Source of the DNA: Canna indica
Taxonomy: Eukaryota; Streptophyta; Magnoliopsida; Zingiberales; Cannaceae
Reading direction: 5' to 3'
Assembly: GCA_034359265.1 (NCBI GenBank)
Contig: CP136891.1
Coordinates: forward strand, 6,462,501 to 6,526,500
DNA length: 64,000 bases
Within the stretch, counting starts at the first letter, position 1; every line of letters begins with the position of its first letter. The notes below the pieces were generated by a model, which saw only the letters and a list, made by a program, of their open reading frames with translations, was not told where the DNA came from and made no database searches. Positions 12,553 through 24,119 of the stretch are shown in pieces. The position numbers were made by a program, and so were the translations under genes.

Positions 12553-13530
12553 AATTAACATTTTCTCGGGGGTACTAAAATGCCCATGACGTTTTCTCAC
12601 GGGTACTAAAATGCTCTTAACATTTATTTTTGAGCTAAAATACTCATGAGGTTATTGAAAACGGTATAAAAATGACACTCAAGCTAACTTCTATTAGGTG
12701 GGACTTAACGGAGATGTCGTGGATGTTGACTTCACACGTGGTGGACATGCATAGAGCAAATTACCATGCAAGCGACACGTAAGATGCAACGTCGTAGGGG
12801 TGAGAAAAAAAAATCAAAAATTTGGTTAATCAGAAAATCGATCTGAAATCGAACCAAATTTTTCGATTAACCAATCTGTCGATTTCGGTTTCAATTTTTA
12901 TTTTCTAAATTTTTTGTTTTCGATTTCGGTTTCGTTTTTTGTAAATGGAAGGATAACGAAGCTGACCGAAATCGAAATCAAGACAAAAAACCGAAAATTT
13001 AAAAAATAAAAACTTAAACTTAAACCGTTGGATCGGTTAACCAAAAAAATCGATTTTTTTAAATGGAGGGATAATGACGTTAACAGAAGGATAACGAAGC
13101 TGTCCAAAATCGAAACCGAAAGCCAAAAATTTAAAAAACAAAAATTGAAACTGAAACCATCGGATCGGTTAACCGAAAAATTTGATTCAGTTTCTGATCG
13201 ATTTTTCGTTTAACCAATTTTTTTATTTTTCTACTCACCCTACGTTGCATCTTATGTGTCGTTTGCGTGACAAGTTACTTTCTGCATGTTGCTACGTGTA
13301 AAGTCAGCATCTTTATCAGTATCCACGACTATGTTAAATCTCACCAAACATAAGTTAGCTTGTGTGTTATTTTTGTACCATTTTCAATTACCTTAGAAGT
13401 ATTTTAGCTCCAAAACAAACGTTATGAGCATTTTAATTCCCGTGAAAAAAAAGTATATAATGATATTTTAGTACCCGTGAAAAAATATTAGAGACATTTT
13501 AGTACTTATAAGAAAACGTCTTAGTCTGAT
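12553..13530. mobile_element. foldback element with long inverted arms and a nested inverted core
   Basis: The left arm (about 12553-12800) and right arm (about 13230-13530) are imperfect inverted copies. They share TACTAAAATG words, TAAGATGCAACGT and AAGCTAACTT. The centre (12794-13235) is itself an inverted repeat bounded by TAGGGGTGAG and its complement CTCACCCTA and rich in aaccgaaa/tttcggtt words, resembling a known style of hAT MITE. Sequence at 13531-13740 resembles a further half copy of the outer family. There are no coding remnants. Confidence 0.65.
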
Positions 13531-13740
13531 TGTACGCCACGTGTCCACATCATCAGTCTCAATCATCAGTCACGTCAGCTCCGTTATCCCTCCATTAACG
13601 TCGTTTGCTTATAGGATCATTTTTGTATCTAATTCCATAACGTAAAGGGTATTTTTTATTTTAAAAAAATTAAAAATATTTCAGTACTTGTGAAAAAATA
13701 TTTTATAGCATTTTTGTAATTTTTCCTTAATTATTATTAT

Positions 13741-14067
13741 TTCGATGAACAACATAAGAGAGCAACAACTCAAGAGAGCTGACTGCCAGGTATTTAATTA
13801 ACTCTTTTGGAAAAACCAAAATCAATTTTCGTGTGAAGAATGTTCCAAAGTGCAAACACAATTAAAAAAACAAAGCTCCAAGTTCTCAGCAAACTAAGAT
13901 CAATAGAATTATGTTCATGACTTCTGAAAAATAAATATGTAGGTTCGGTGGTAACACTAACCCCATAGTTTTCTTCCAAACATATCTATCATCATCGGAT
14001 AAATAAAATAGTTGCATCATGCAAATGGATTCATCCAAAACTGAACTAAATAAATTACCATTAGTAA
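13741..14067. other. intergenic sequence left of duplication copy A
   Basis: No supportable gene. A 61-codon minus-strand frame here has no recognisable domain and I do not call it. Confidence 0.5.
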
Positions 14068-14982
14068 TAAGAGCATCGGCTATCCATTATTAGTGGGAAA
14101 GAGAGGCTAATTAAGGCAATGGTATACGTGCACCCTTGAATTGCATATTGCACTATTCATAACTTCATATTATCACATTATACTCTTTTAATTAATTTCG
14201 CATAAAATGTAATTGCATGGAATATAATTACACATAATATAAAATCAAATTTAATAATAGCAAAATTTTGATTGGAGGGAATACGTGCAGTTTCCAAGCC
14301 TCGCTTCACACGATGACATTCACCTTTTTTTTAATATCAAAAATAAATATGTATATTGATTTTTAAAAAAGGGTCAAATACAATAATTCATATGAAATCA
14401 ATAGCAGAATCACCAAAGTGGGAATTTCCCAAAAATAATTACACGATGACTTTCACTTTCGTTGAACATGTCTCTAATTTCTCATTATCATATTTTAAAT
14501 AATTAACCCAAAGATAAAAGAGATAATAGACTAAAAAATTATAAGATTTGTAAAAATTTTACGTTCTACTCACGATTTCAAATTTAACCTATAAATGCAC
14601 AACATTTGCTTCCGTTTATGTCATCTACCAAATCATCATATGTCGTCTCAACTTAGCTGGCATGGAGGTAAACGGTGTTTGTGTGTCATGACGGCGTCAT
14701 ATGTGGCCTGTCACGTACATCTAGGCACAAATAATAGATTATTTTTTTCTCTTTTTTCTCTTTTTTCTCTCACCTACCGCCGCTGCCTCCTCCTCCTCCA
14801 TCCCAAAGATCTGCAACAGAATCACCTCCCTTCCGACAAGTCGACATCCTCCCCCTCCCACCGCTCCTCCTCCTCCATCCCAAAGATCTACAACCAGAAC
14901 CACCACCCCCTCCAACAAGCCAACATCCTCCCTCTCCCGCCGCCGCTAGTACTCCCACACCCTCCGCTCCCTCCCTCGCCAC

Positions 14983-15790
14983 GTGTCGGCGGCGACCATG
15001 GCTGTAGAGGATGGTGCTCAACCATATGGGGAGAGGAGGAGGTGGAGGAGAAGAAGGGGGCGGAGGAGAAGGAGGAGAAGAAGGAGGAGGAGGAGGCGAG
15101 GTGCTCAGCCATATGGGGAGAAGGAGGTGGAGAAGAAGAAGTTCACCGTGCCGGCGGCAACCATGGCTGTGGAGGATGGTGCTCAGCCATGTGATGACGT
15201 TGGTGAAGAGCATGCTGGCGAGGGCAGAGATGAGGCAACGCAACAGAGCAGGTCGTGGCCGCCCATGCTCTTCCAGGAGAGGAGGCGGCCCAGGTACTTG
15301 AACATCCCCCCCCCTCCCGCCCGACATCATGTCTCCACACATGATGTGCAGCACAGATGACGAGCTCCCTCGCCGTGGCCTACTTCAGCATGAAGTACTT
15401 CACTGTGCCGACGACGACCATGGCTGTGGAGGATGGTGCTCAGCCATATGGAGAGGAGGAGGTTGAGGAGAAGAAGAAGAATTTAAAAAAAGGTGGCCGA
15501 AGTACTTGAACATTTTCGCCCCGACATCATGTCGCCACACATGATGTGAAGCGCAGATGACGAGCTCTCCCGCTGTGGCCTACTTTCAGCATAAAGTGCT
15601 TCACCGTGCCGGCGGCGACCATGGCTGTGGAGGATGGTGCTCAGCCACATGGGGAGGAGGAGGAGGAGGCGAGGTGCTCAGCCATAGGAGAAGAAGGAGG
15701 TGGAGAAAAAGAAGAAGTTCACTGTGCCGACGGTGACCATGGCTGTGGAGGATGGTGCTCAGTCATTGGGGAGAAGAAGAAGAAGAAGAA
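14983..15790. repeat. degenerate internal repeats in the Pack-MULE
   Basis: A motif beginning ACCATGGCTGTGGAGGATGG occurs five times (about 14997, 15160, 15418, 15619, 15737), interspersed with purine-rich GAGGAGGAG runs. A longer block containing CGACATCATGTC and CACACATGATGTG occurs twice (about 15320 and 15525). This is internal amplification of captured sequence. The long open frames here are low-complexity artefacts. Confidence 0.8.
15190..15305 (-). pseudogene. captured fragment of an Lsi2-like transporter gene
   Basis: On the minus strand the sequence encodes [20 protein letters not shown] and, after a one-base frame change, [13 protein letters not shown]. This matches the conserved stretch of plant Lsi2-type silicon/arsenite efflux transporters, where the motif continues into ALFTNDT. 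Only about 40 codons remain and the frame is broken, so it is a captured gene piece inside the Pack-MULE, not a gene. The match is from recalled family motifs, not a search. Confidence 0.6.
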
Positions 15791-16323
15791 GACGAAGAAG
15801 AAGAAGAAATTAAAAAAAAAGTGATAGTTGTTTGAAGGAAGAAGAGAAGAGAGAGAAAAAAAAATGTAGGACCATCTGCTACGTATGATGCAGTCAGATC
15901 ACTCAAACGTCGTTTACCTCCACGTCAGCTAAGTTGAGACGACGCGTGATGATTTGGTAGATGGTATAAACAAAAGCAAAGGTTGTGCATTTACAGGCTA
16001 AATTTGAAATCGTGAGTAGAACGTAAAATTTTTGTAAATCTTGTGATTTTTTTATCTATTATCCCAAGATAAAATAAATAAACAACATGTACACACATTT
16101 TTCTATCGGAAATCAAATTAATGCCGCGCGTATCAACCAACTATAGATTTAATTAATATTCTTTTTCCTGCTATTCCTTGCTCTTTAAGTTTATTTTCGA
16201 TAATAAATAAATTAAAATTAATTTCAGAGTCATTAATGCATGTATACAAGAATTCAACAAAGTCAAAGTCAACGAAGAGAACGTAATCCTCGTCAACCAA
16301 CCAGCAAAGGGCGTGCCACCGAC

Positions 16324-16395
16324 CACGTGCTCTCATTGCCTCGATGCGCACGTGCAGGAAATGAAACAACAGTAGCTTACGTCATCGCCCACGTC
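16324..16395. promoter_or_regulatory. cluster of ACGT-core elements
   Basis: Two G-box cores CACGTG (16324-16329, 16349-16354), a TACGTCA (from 16378) and a CACGTCAC (from 16390) lie within 75 bases. These are typical bZIP/bHLH sites. The same cluster is kept in copy B (45354-45425). I see no gene start next to either copy, so it may be a promoter left without its gene. Confidence 0.35.
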
Positions 16396-18292
16396 ACTAA
16401 TTTCAAGATTGCACAGTGAAATTAAGATTTTGCCATCAGCGATGATATTTTCTCATTGGTCAAGAAGCATTTTATAATGGACGACTGAATTAAGAAATGG
16501 AAAGGTTTGACTTTTCTTCCTTGAATGCTTTTATATATGTAAAATTTCAAAGCTGCCACGTGATACATTCATAATGAAATTCTACTGACGTAGTAAATTT
16601 AGAATTTTTTTTCAAATTTCTCATGAAGTGAACAATTGTAGCCTCAATTGATTGACACATTTCCTACAAAACGCATGAACTAATTTACTTAGAAAACAAG
16701 GTAAATTACACTGTTTGTATTATATTTGAAAGAAAAGGATAATTTTATACTCTTTTTTTTCACTTTGATTTTCCATCATTAATTTTCTCATATATATTAT
16801 ACTATATATAATTATTATAAAATAAAATAAAATAAAATATAATATTAATCATATATGTGAAAATATTACTTTACAAATGAAAATAATAATTTCGTGTATA
16901 CTAAATTAAATATAATGTATATATGAAAATTTTATATTGAATATATATATTTAAAATATATGAAAAATATAAAAATATTATTTTATAAATAAATGGTATA
17001 TTGATTATTTTATATGTATTTCTCAATCAGTACTTTGTGTGAAATTAATTTATGAGAAGAGCATTTCTGTCAAATAGAACGCCTATTGAGTCCAATCCAA
17101 TATCTTGTATAATTGACTTTGAGTTCAATCTCAAATTGAAGTCCAAGTAGTTTAAGGCGCATGATACCAACAGTGATAGTCACAGTTGGTGACAACATTT
17201 TGTATATTTTTAAAAGATTTATAATTCAAATTCTAGTATGATATCCTATTGAGATTTTTATTTTTTAAAAAAAAAAGTTTAAAATGCATGATTATGCAAA
17301 AAAAAGTAGCATATTTCTAAATATTTTTAAGCAAAAGAAAAAAAAACAGGATTTATACAAAATCGAAAACGTATCACTGTACTTGTAATATTTTTTTTGT
17401 GTGTGTTTCTATGTACAATTCATAATTTGTTAGTGGGCCTAAGCACTATGTTTCGTTGCTTGGTAAAAAATCTATAAAAAATTGGCAACAACCTGCAGTG
17501 AAAGCGCTTAGCTTTTATCTGCACAAAGTTAAAACTTACCAAAAGCTTTCCATGTGTTATGCATAATTGCTAAATCTTCCCTCCCTGATACATAAAGGGA
17601 AAATGATGAAGACTATGTTTCTTTATGAAAACAAAGAGAAAATTTGGGACAACCTACATTGCATAGTTTACATTTCGGACAAGAATGTATAAGTATTTTG
17701 TTTTAACTGCGCTTATTAGCACTTTACAACGTCATTTCTTACATATAAATATAACTTAGTACAAAAATCAAGTATGTATAAAAACAATGATAGAGACGTG
17801 CTAAAATTATTGACCAGAAGTTAACAAAGTTATAAAAAATCTCACACATAAACAACATTAATCATGTCTGTCCTGATGAAAGTTATCATCAAATTTGCTA
17901 AGAAGTCAGTGATATATAAATTCAAATTGTCAAAATAGGTTAGTCTTACTCTACAATTTTCACATGAGCATTGAAAGAAGAAAAAAAGAGATTTGTTTTG
18001 TACAATTTCTCTTGCTTGAGCATTATGATCGAACACACATCACATACTAAACAATAGGTTTGCAACATATTAGCTACCTGGGAAAAGCCGAATGGGAAGA
18101 GTCCAGATATTTTCTTGAGCAATTGGTCCGGATGTTTCCTTTTCCAAACACACTCACAAAAAAACATCCTTGTGATCACGTTATATTTATTGTGTAGATT
18201 TAGTTGCCAAAAGCACCAAATTTCCATAACAGTGTCAGAGTGACAAAAGTCTTAATGACTCTTTTCCTGCTTGATGCAAAAAGTTCTTTTCA
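16396..18292. other. copy A flank, no intact gene
   Basis: This is duplicated non-coding sequence corresponding to about 45425-47640. In copy B two candidate exons of an unrecognised minus-strand gene lie in this part. Here the last of them is truncated (17500-17530), and the splice acceptor AG of the other has become GG. Confidence 0.5.
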
Positions 18293-21003
18293 CTAGCTTT
18301 CAGAATCTTGACCCACTTTATGATAAATATTTCCCTTCTGGAAGAACCAACAACAATCCCCATTTGTAGAATACCAACTACCAAAAGAATATTTTTGACA
18401 AAGAAGATCAAAAGAATATGTTCTCTCCTCCATTATGTGATTTGCATTCGCTATATGTTTTTCTTCCCCACTCCCAGATAAGTTAGTAGCTGTACATTCT
18501 TCAAATCTGTAACAAGTGATGAGGTGAACATTGGTTATCCCTGAGGCTTGCATGAAAGAATAGATGACTGTTGGACTGACACTCCTAAAACCCCTTCGCA
18601 TCAAGTCTTTGCTTATAACATCTGCTTTTGCAGTTTTTACAGGGACCTGACGAGGATATCGGAATCTGCTTAAGATAGGTTTATGGTTTACAAAGTTCCA
18701 ACAGTATCTATCAAATGATCCGAACTCCTCTATGATCTACAGAAGAAGAACAGAAAGTGTTACCAATATTGAAAATGATATAACACTTACCAATAACTTT
18801 TCAACAGATAGCAAAAAAACATGGGTGAGACAAAATTTCTAAACAATGCATGCCCATAATGCTTACTTTTATCAGTGCATATATCCAAAGATGGATTTCA
18901 AGGAACATAATATTTACATTGGTTATACATAAAATTTTACTAGTGGGGGCAAATTAATACATAAAATTTCAAAAGTCTACACTTCAAATTTGCGCTGCAA
19001 CGAAGACAGTGTATTCTTCTATAAACATTTAAATAGTTATTCATATTTTTAATTATTAAAAGAATTTATATTAATATATCTAGTTATCTAGACGACAAAT
19101 TTACTATAAAAATTTTCATCTATCCTTAAAAGAAATTTAAAAATAATTAAAACCATAATTATAATAAAAAATTTAAAATCTCTTTAAAAAAATTTAAATT
19201 AATTAAAACCATGCAACATATGGAAATATGTGTTAACAGAGTGTTCATCATCACATTCAATGGTGCTAAAGAAATAAAGCATATTCTTTGCAATAAGTCA
19301 TAATGTCTTTATTTGTCATTCTTCACTTCGTATGAAACTATGATAGACTTTTGGTTTCGGATTGATTGATATGAGCATAAAATTGTCTTCCAATTGAGAC
19401 TAGGCAAATCTAAGTTGAAATATTTTGACAAGGCAAATCTAAGTGCTCTCTTATTGATGGGCATACAAATTTACAAAGAAATCTTGAGTCAAGATTTGTT
19501 TAGAAGAAAAAATTAGTACATAGCCTTGTGAACTTTAGGGAAGTTAATTGCAAGGAAACAGAGCCTCTGCAGCTTCCAACATTGTGACTGACAAGGCATG
19601 GAATTGCTTGCTCTTTATTAAATCAAAGTGACCTACATCTCAGCAGCAACAATGGCCAGGTGTTAACTCGAGAAACCAAACAAAACCAAAAGATTAAAGC
19701 TAGCGATGGCAAAGGCTCTCCTTCTATCTCAACAGGGGAATCTGGAGGAAGCAGTCAAAAGAACAGGCAGGAGTTAGGCATCTGATCTTTATTCGTTGCT
19801 TCCAAGTTTCAAGTAAGCAGTCAAAACTTTAGACGGGTTAAAATAAATCGAGATCCAATAGCACAAAATAACAGAAAAATAACAGAGAAAAAAAAATAGG
19901 GATATCGTAAACAAGAATAAAGACAGCAAGCAAAGTTCTCAAGAAAGATCTACCACAACAAAGTGAGCATTAACCAAGAAAACGAGAAAGGCGAGAGAGA
20001 GTAACAATCTCAAAGGGAAACAAAAAGAAACGAGAAAGACACACATAAAGCACAAGCGGAGAAGGAAACTATAGCAGATTCAGAAAAGAGGTGCAAGCTA
20101 ATGGAGGAGGAAGAGAAGAAGCTAATGGAGGAGTAGAGGAGGAGGAGCTTGCAGCAGCAAGCTAAGAAGAATGCAGCAAGCTAATGGAGGAGGAGGAGGA
20201 GGAGAAGAAGCTAGTGGAGGAGGAGGAGGAGAAGCTTGCTGCAGCAAGCTAAAGGAGGACGAGGAAAAGAAGAAGACTGCAGTAAGCTTATGGAATCTTG
20301 CTGCGGGAGAAGAAGCGGCAACAATTTTCAGTGGGGCAGCCAATAGTATAAAAATTATAGATATAATTTTTTTTAAAAAAAAAATCAGTGGGGGCAGTGG
20401 CCCCCACTGGGCCTACTGTGGATCAGCCACTGGTTATACATTTCTATCATCTAAGAATATGAGCAGGCCATAATCGCATACAACAAATAGGATTCACACA
20501 CACACACGCACCCGCGCGCACACACACAGAGAACCTTAAGTACTTGGCGTGCATTTTCAATGATGGCGCACAACTTTGGCTCTGATAATAATGAACTAGC
20601 AAGTGCTTCCAGGCACTGCTATCTTTTTATCATTCATTTTAGAGACTAACATCAGGTCGAAATCAATGAAAACCTCCCTTTAGAAAACGAGTTCCAGAAT
20701 ACAAATAAGGTCGTAGACTATGAAGAAATTAAGTAAGGATGTCTCAGAGGTTAAATTCACCTGAATAAATGCCTCTTTCTAAGGATTGCAGGCCAAGTAT
20801 GTTCAGCCAATGCACCTGACAATGAAAGCAATTCAAATAGTTCCCTGTAAATATTGAGATTGTCAGACTGGAGCAAATGTTTATTTTAACAAATCAGTAA
20901 AGGTGCTCAAAGTATCAAGATAGATGATCTATGGGAATTGCTTACCTATCATCATGTACTGGAACTCCCCACTCTTCATCATGAAAAGCAGCATAACAAG
21001 GAT
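18293..21003 (-). pseudogene. DNA-3-methyladenine glycosylase I (TAG) pseudogene
   Basis: Paralogue of the intact gene at 48099-52052, a base-excision repair enzyme that removes 3-methyladenine. Exons 2-5 remain (21003-20946, 20844-20761, 20677-20535, from 18736) with recognisable FHDEEWGVPVHDD, LFELLSLSGALAE and GFRSVSPTVIYSFMQ. It is broken in four ways. Exon 1 and the promoter are absent because the duplication stops at 22982. One extra base in exon 4 near 20601 creates a stop right after PGST. A 1.5-kb element sits in intron 4. The 3' end is deleted, so exon 5 runs into foreign sequence after HIMEE and stops at 18293. No functional enzyme is expected. Confidence 0.93.
18932..20430. mobile_element. 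1.5-kb insertion of unknown class in intron 4 of the TAG pseudogene
   Basis: It is flanked by the 11-bp direct repeat TGGTTATACAT (18921-18931 and 20431-20441). Copy B has this sequence once and no insertion (near 48672). The ends are not inverted repeats of each other: AAAATTTTACTAGTGGGGGC at the left, GTGGATCAGCCAC at the right. A perfect palindrome-like AGTGGGGGCAGTGGCCCCCACT lies near the right end, and AGTGGGGGC recurs near the left. A GAGGAG-rich low-complexity block fills 20100-20290. There is no coding domain. The variable-length duplication suggests a retroposon or an unusual DNA element. Confidence 0.75.
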
Positions 21004-22982
21004 CTGTTGAAACAGATAAATGAATAATTTTCTCATAATAAGAGCATAATGAGTGAAAAATGGAATTTGAAGCTAATTTTTTAAGAAGGTAGCTAGGGTG
21101 AAAGTTCTGAAGCCCCTAGTCGTTTTACTGTCTGGAGAAGTAAAAAATTCTTCTGCTTCCACGGTGTTATCTGCAAAATAATATCCTAAAAGAGTGGATG
21201 TGTGATATTGTACCATTTGTCAGGCTGTCATTCTGAAATCACCTACTTTGCTCTATTTCTTTGAATGTTACTGGTCCATCTTAATCATAAGAGATTCCTT
21301 TCAGATTAAACATGATCGATTTAATTAGATTCTGATTTCTGATAATGAAAGAAATGTTGTGCAATGATAACATCAGAGTACCCACCAGTAACACAGGCAG
21401 AATTTAACATTCTGCTTCTTCATGTCTTTTGGCAATTTGCAGTACTAGGCTAATGTTTACAGTGTGTACCTTCTAACAAGTGTAAGATATATCTAACAAT
21501 TGTGTCAGTCTTCTGCATTGCATGATTTAAAGCACTTGAATAGGTCTAGTTAAGTGCAGCTTCATATAAATTATTACTAGCCGAATTAATGCTGGAGACA
21601 TAATTGTTTGCAGGTTCCCAACTATCATGCGTTTGGAAGTTGGAATTATTTTCATATTCAAGTTAACAATTAAAAAAGAATCAAAACCCAGTGACCTGTA
21701 AATTCCAACTTCTTGCTGTTATTGATGGTAGTGTTTAATTCAAATTAGAGGAATCTGATGTTTCTTTTAAATTTTCCAAGTATGCTTGAATCTTTTTGGT
21801 CAAATCCAATAATGACACCATTTTCAAACAAAGATATATGAGGTCAGTAAAGAACTAAAGATTAAATGGATAAAAAAACCTTGACAATCATGTAGAATAG
21901 ACACTAACAAAAAAAAAAATATAACATATGACTATCAATTACGAGAGTGGATCATTTTCCACAGAATATGTCAGATCTCTTGATGGATGTGCTTCTACAA
22001 GAACAATTTCATAACAGTATCACCATAGACACTGGTCAACACAGTTTGAATGAAAGGACTCTGAAGGTATGTTTTAAAGTTCAAATTTGGCTGGATTTAA
22101 AAACTTTCCATAACAGAACACAAGAATTTCACAATATTTTGTGAAGACAAAAAAAACAGAAGTTGACCAGAATCTTGAGATTAATTATATATTCTCGGAC
22201 ATCATACTGACAATGAAGAAAGGTCAAATTCAGGGAGGATAAGAACTAAATGAAAAATCGAAAGAATATTTAAGTGAACAAGGAAACTGATCTGTTTCAA
22301 GCAGTGTCCGAACGTAAGACAAAGAAAAAATAGGAAAGTGTCTACAGGTCCTATGTAATAAAGTAATAAGCTTTCCACTTTCTCAGGACTTACTGATATT
22401 AGCAAGGAATTGACTTACTGATATTAGCAAGGAATTGATATTCAAAAAAAATTTATGTATAGAAATGACTGAAGAGTAGCTCTAACTGCAATAAGGAATA
22501 AAATGACAAGATATAAAATGAAAAAAAATCATGTGAAACACTTCTTGTGTCCTTAACCAAATAACCAAAGAAAGAAAATACAAAGTATATATAACATATA
22601 TGGTCCAAAGAAATACTACAATGCTGAAATATTTAACGGACAACTCATTTCAACACTAGGAATATGTTTTCACAGATCTGGTCCCATGTAACAGTCTCGA
22701 CATTTTTCATTACCTAACTTACCATATCCCCTTTTCGCTCAAAAGAAAACTAACCATTCCACTTGTACGATTTAAGAACCTTAACAAAATTTACATTTGT
22801 AACACCATAAGTTAAAATAATTACCCTCATCAATAAAAACAAGCAAGAATTGCATACCAATCATTATCCTCAACTGAATCATTGTACTAAGCATTAGCTA
22901 CAGATTTCCATTGCATATGGCTTGAAGGATGAAAAGTAACCCTCTCTTGGAATGAAAAAGAAATCACAAATAAAACATATAT
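21004..22982. other. former intron 1 of the TAG pseudogene
   Basis: Nearly identical to intron 1 of copy B (49252-51215). From 21001 I count one substitution in about 300 bases. A small 28-base tandem duplication (TTACTGATATTAGCAAGGAA repeated, 22389-22438) is found only here. Confidence 0.8.
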
Positions 22983-24119
22983 TTTTATGGAAAAATATAC
23001 AATTAAATGCACAAAGACATATACAATTAAATGGAAAAATCCTCTCTTAGATTCTTTGTAAATGTTCAAAGGTCAAAGCACACAACTTACATTTGAGTCG
23101 CGCTTTGAGAATCTATGCCAACTTGCCTTTTGCCATAAAAAATTATTTTCTTTTTTTAATCATCAATCATATTAGAAAACAATTATGAATACAAAGATAC
23201 AAATCCATGAGAATGCATACAAACGGAATGCATGTATAAACATATATTTTTCCTCTTAATTTATGTATGGAAAGTCTAGATTAAGGACAAGAGTGCATGC
23301 ACACGACGTACTTGTATGCACAGATCTTAAAGCTAAATTAACAATTAAAAAATTAGGTGAAGAGAGATCTCATCCACTTAAAAGATCTATATGTGCGTGT
23401 GTGTGTGTGTTGAGTTGAATTTGCCAAAAGTTGGCATCTTAGAAAAAATAGGACTCAAGTCAACTAACCATCATAGGTTGAATTGGATCCATTGGAATTT
23501 GGATCAAATTATGAGGTTACAATTTGAGGTTACCAAGTCGAGCTAAATATATAGTAGGTGCATTGGATAAAAAATAAAAAACTGCACAGACCTTTCCCTT
23601 GTTATAGTATATACATTTTTACCAATGCCAACTAGAAGTGCATGCACATGCATTACAGGGGCAAGAATTGATGCATTATGCATGCATGAGGTTGAAATTA
23701 AACCTAAAAAGTCCAAAATTAAAGATTAATATGGATATGAAATCCCAGCTTGCATCTTAATGAAGAAAGATCCATCATAAACGTTCAAAGTAAACCAAGG
23801 TTTTATGGGAAACATTAAATGGTAATAATTTTTTAAAAATGATAACATGACATCCGGGATTGCAGGAGCAATTTTTTTTTTAAAAAAAGGAATAAATAAG
23901 CTTACAAGATGCATATTTTGCCAATCCTATTTGGCTGGTTTGAGATATCAAATCAGTTCCATGAATCACCATTTCTGAGCAGAATTATTTTGAATATGTA
24001 CAAAGAATCACCTTATAGACTTATACTTGGTCTAAGGAAGTACCAGAACTGGGATTTTTCCATACATTGGAAGCTACAAAGCAGGAAATCAGTGTTACAG
24101 ATTCAATCTCTTGTTTCGT
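22983..24119. other. intergenic, right of copy A and 3' of the PPR gene
   Basis: AT-rich, with a short (GT)n run near 23395-23410. No supportable gene. Confidence 0.6.

Larger units (their letters stand above)
14520..16065. mobile_element. Pack-MULE with about 200-bp terminal inverted repeats
   Basis: The terminal repeats (14520-14725 and about 15865-16065) start GAGATAATAGA and GGGATAATAGA and stay similar for about 200 bases. A perfect 9-bp duplication AAGATAAAA flanks the element (14511-14519 and 16066-16074), as expected for Mutator-like elements. The paralogous locus at 45075-45083 has a single AAGATAAAA and no element, an empty site that proves the boundaries. The inside is GC-rich host-like DNA with no transposase, so mobilisation would need a transposase in trans. 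Confidence 0.93.
14068..22982 (+). repeat. segmental duplication, copy A
   Basis: This segment aligns in the same orientation with 43669-51215. The left edge is the shared GAGCATCGGC and the right edge is TAAAACATATA (22972-22982 versus 51205-51215). Copy A carries two extra insertions (14520-16065 and 18932-20430), an extra stretch near 14315-14450, and two deletions relative to copy B. One deletion removed the end of the TAG gene, and the other removed a putative exon that copy B keeps at 46815-46910. Similarity is highest across the TAG gene body. Confidence 0.9.

Noticed and set aside
14595..15360. Several long overlapping open frames (up to 199 codons) on both strands
   Set aside because: They are created by GAGGAG/CTCCTC low-complexity sequence inside the Pack-MULE. 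No conserved domain apart from the short Lsi2-like stretch.
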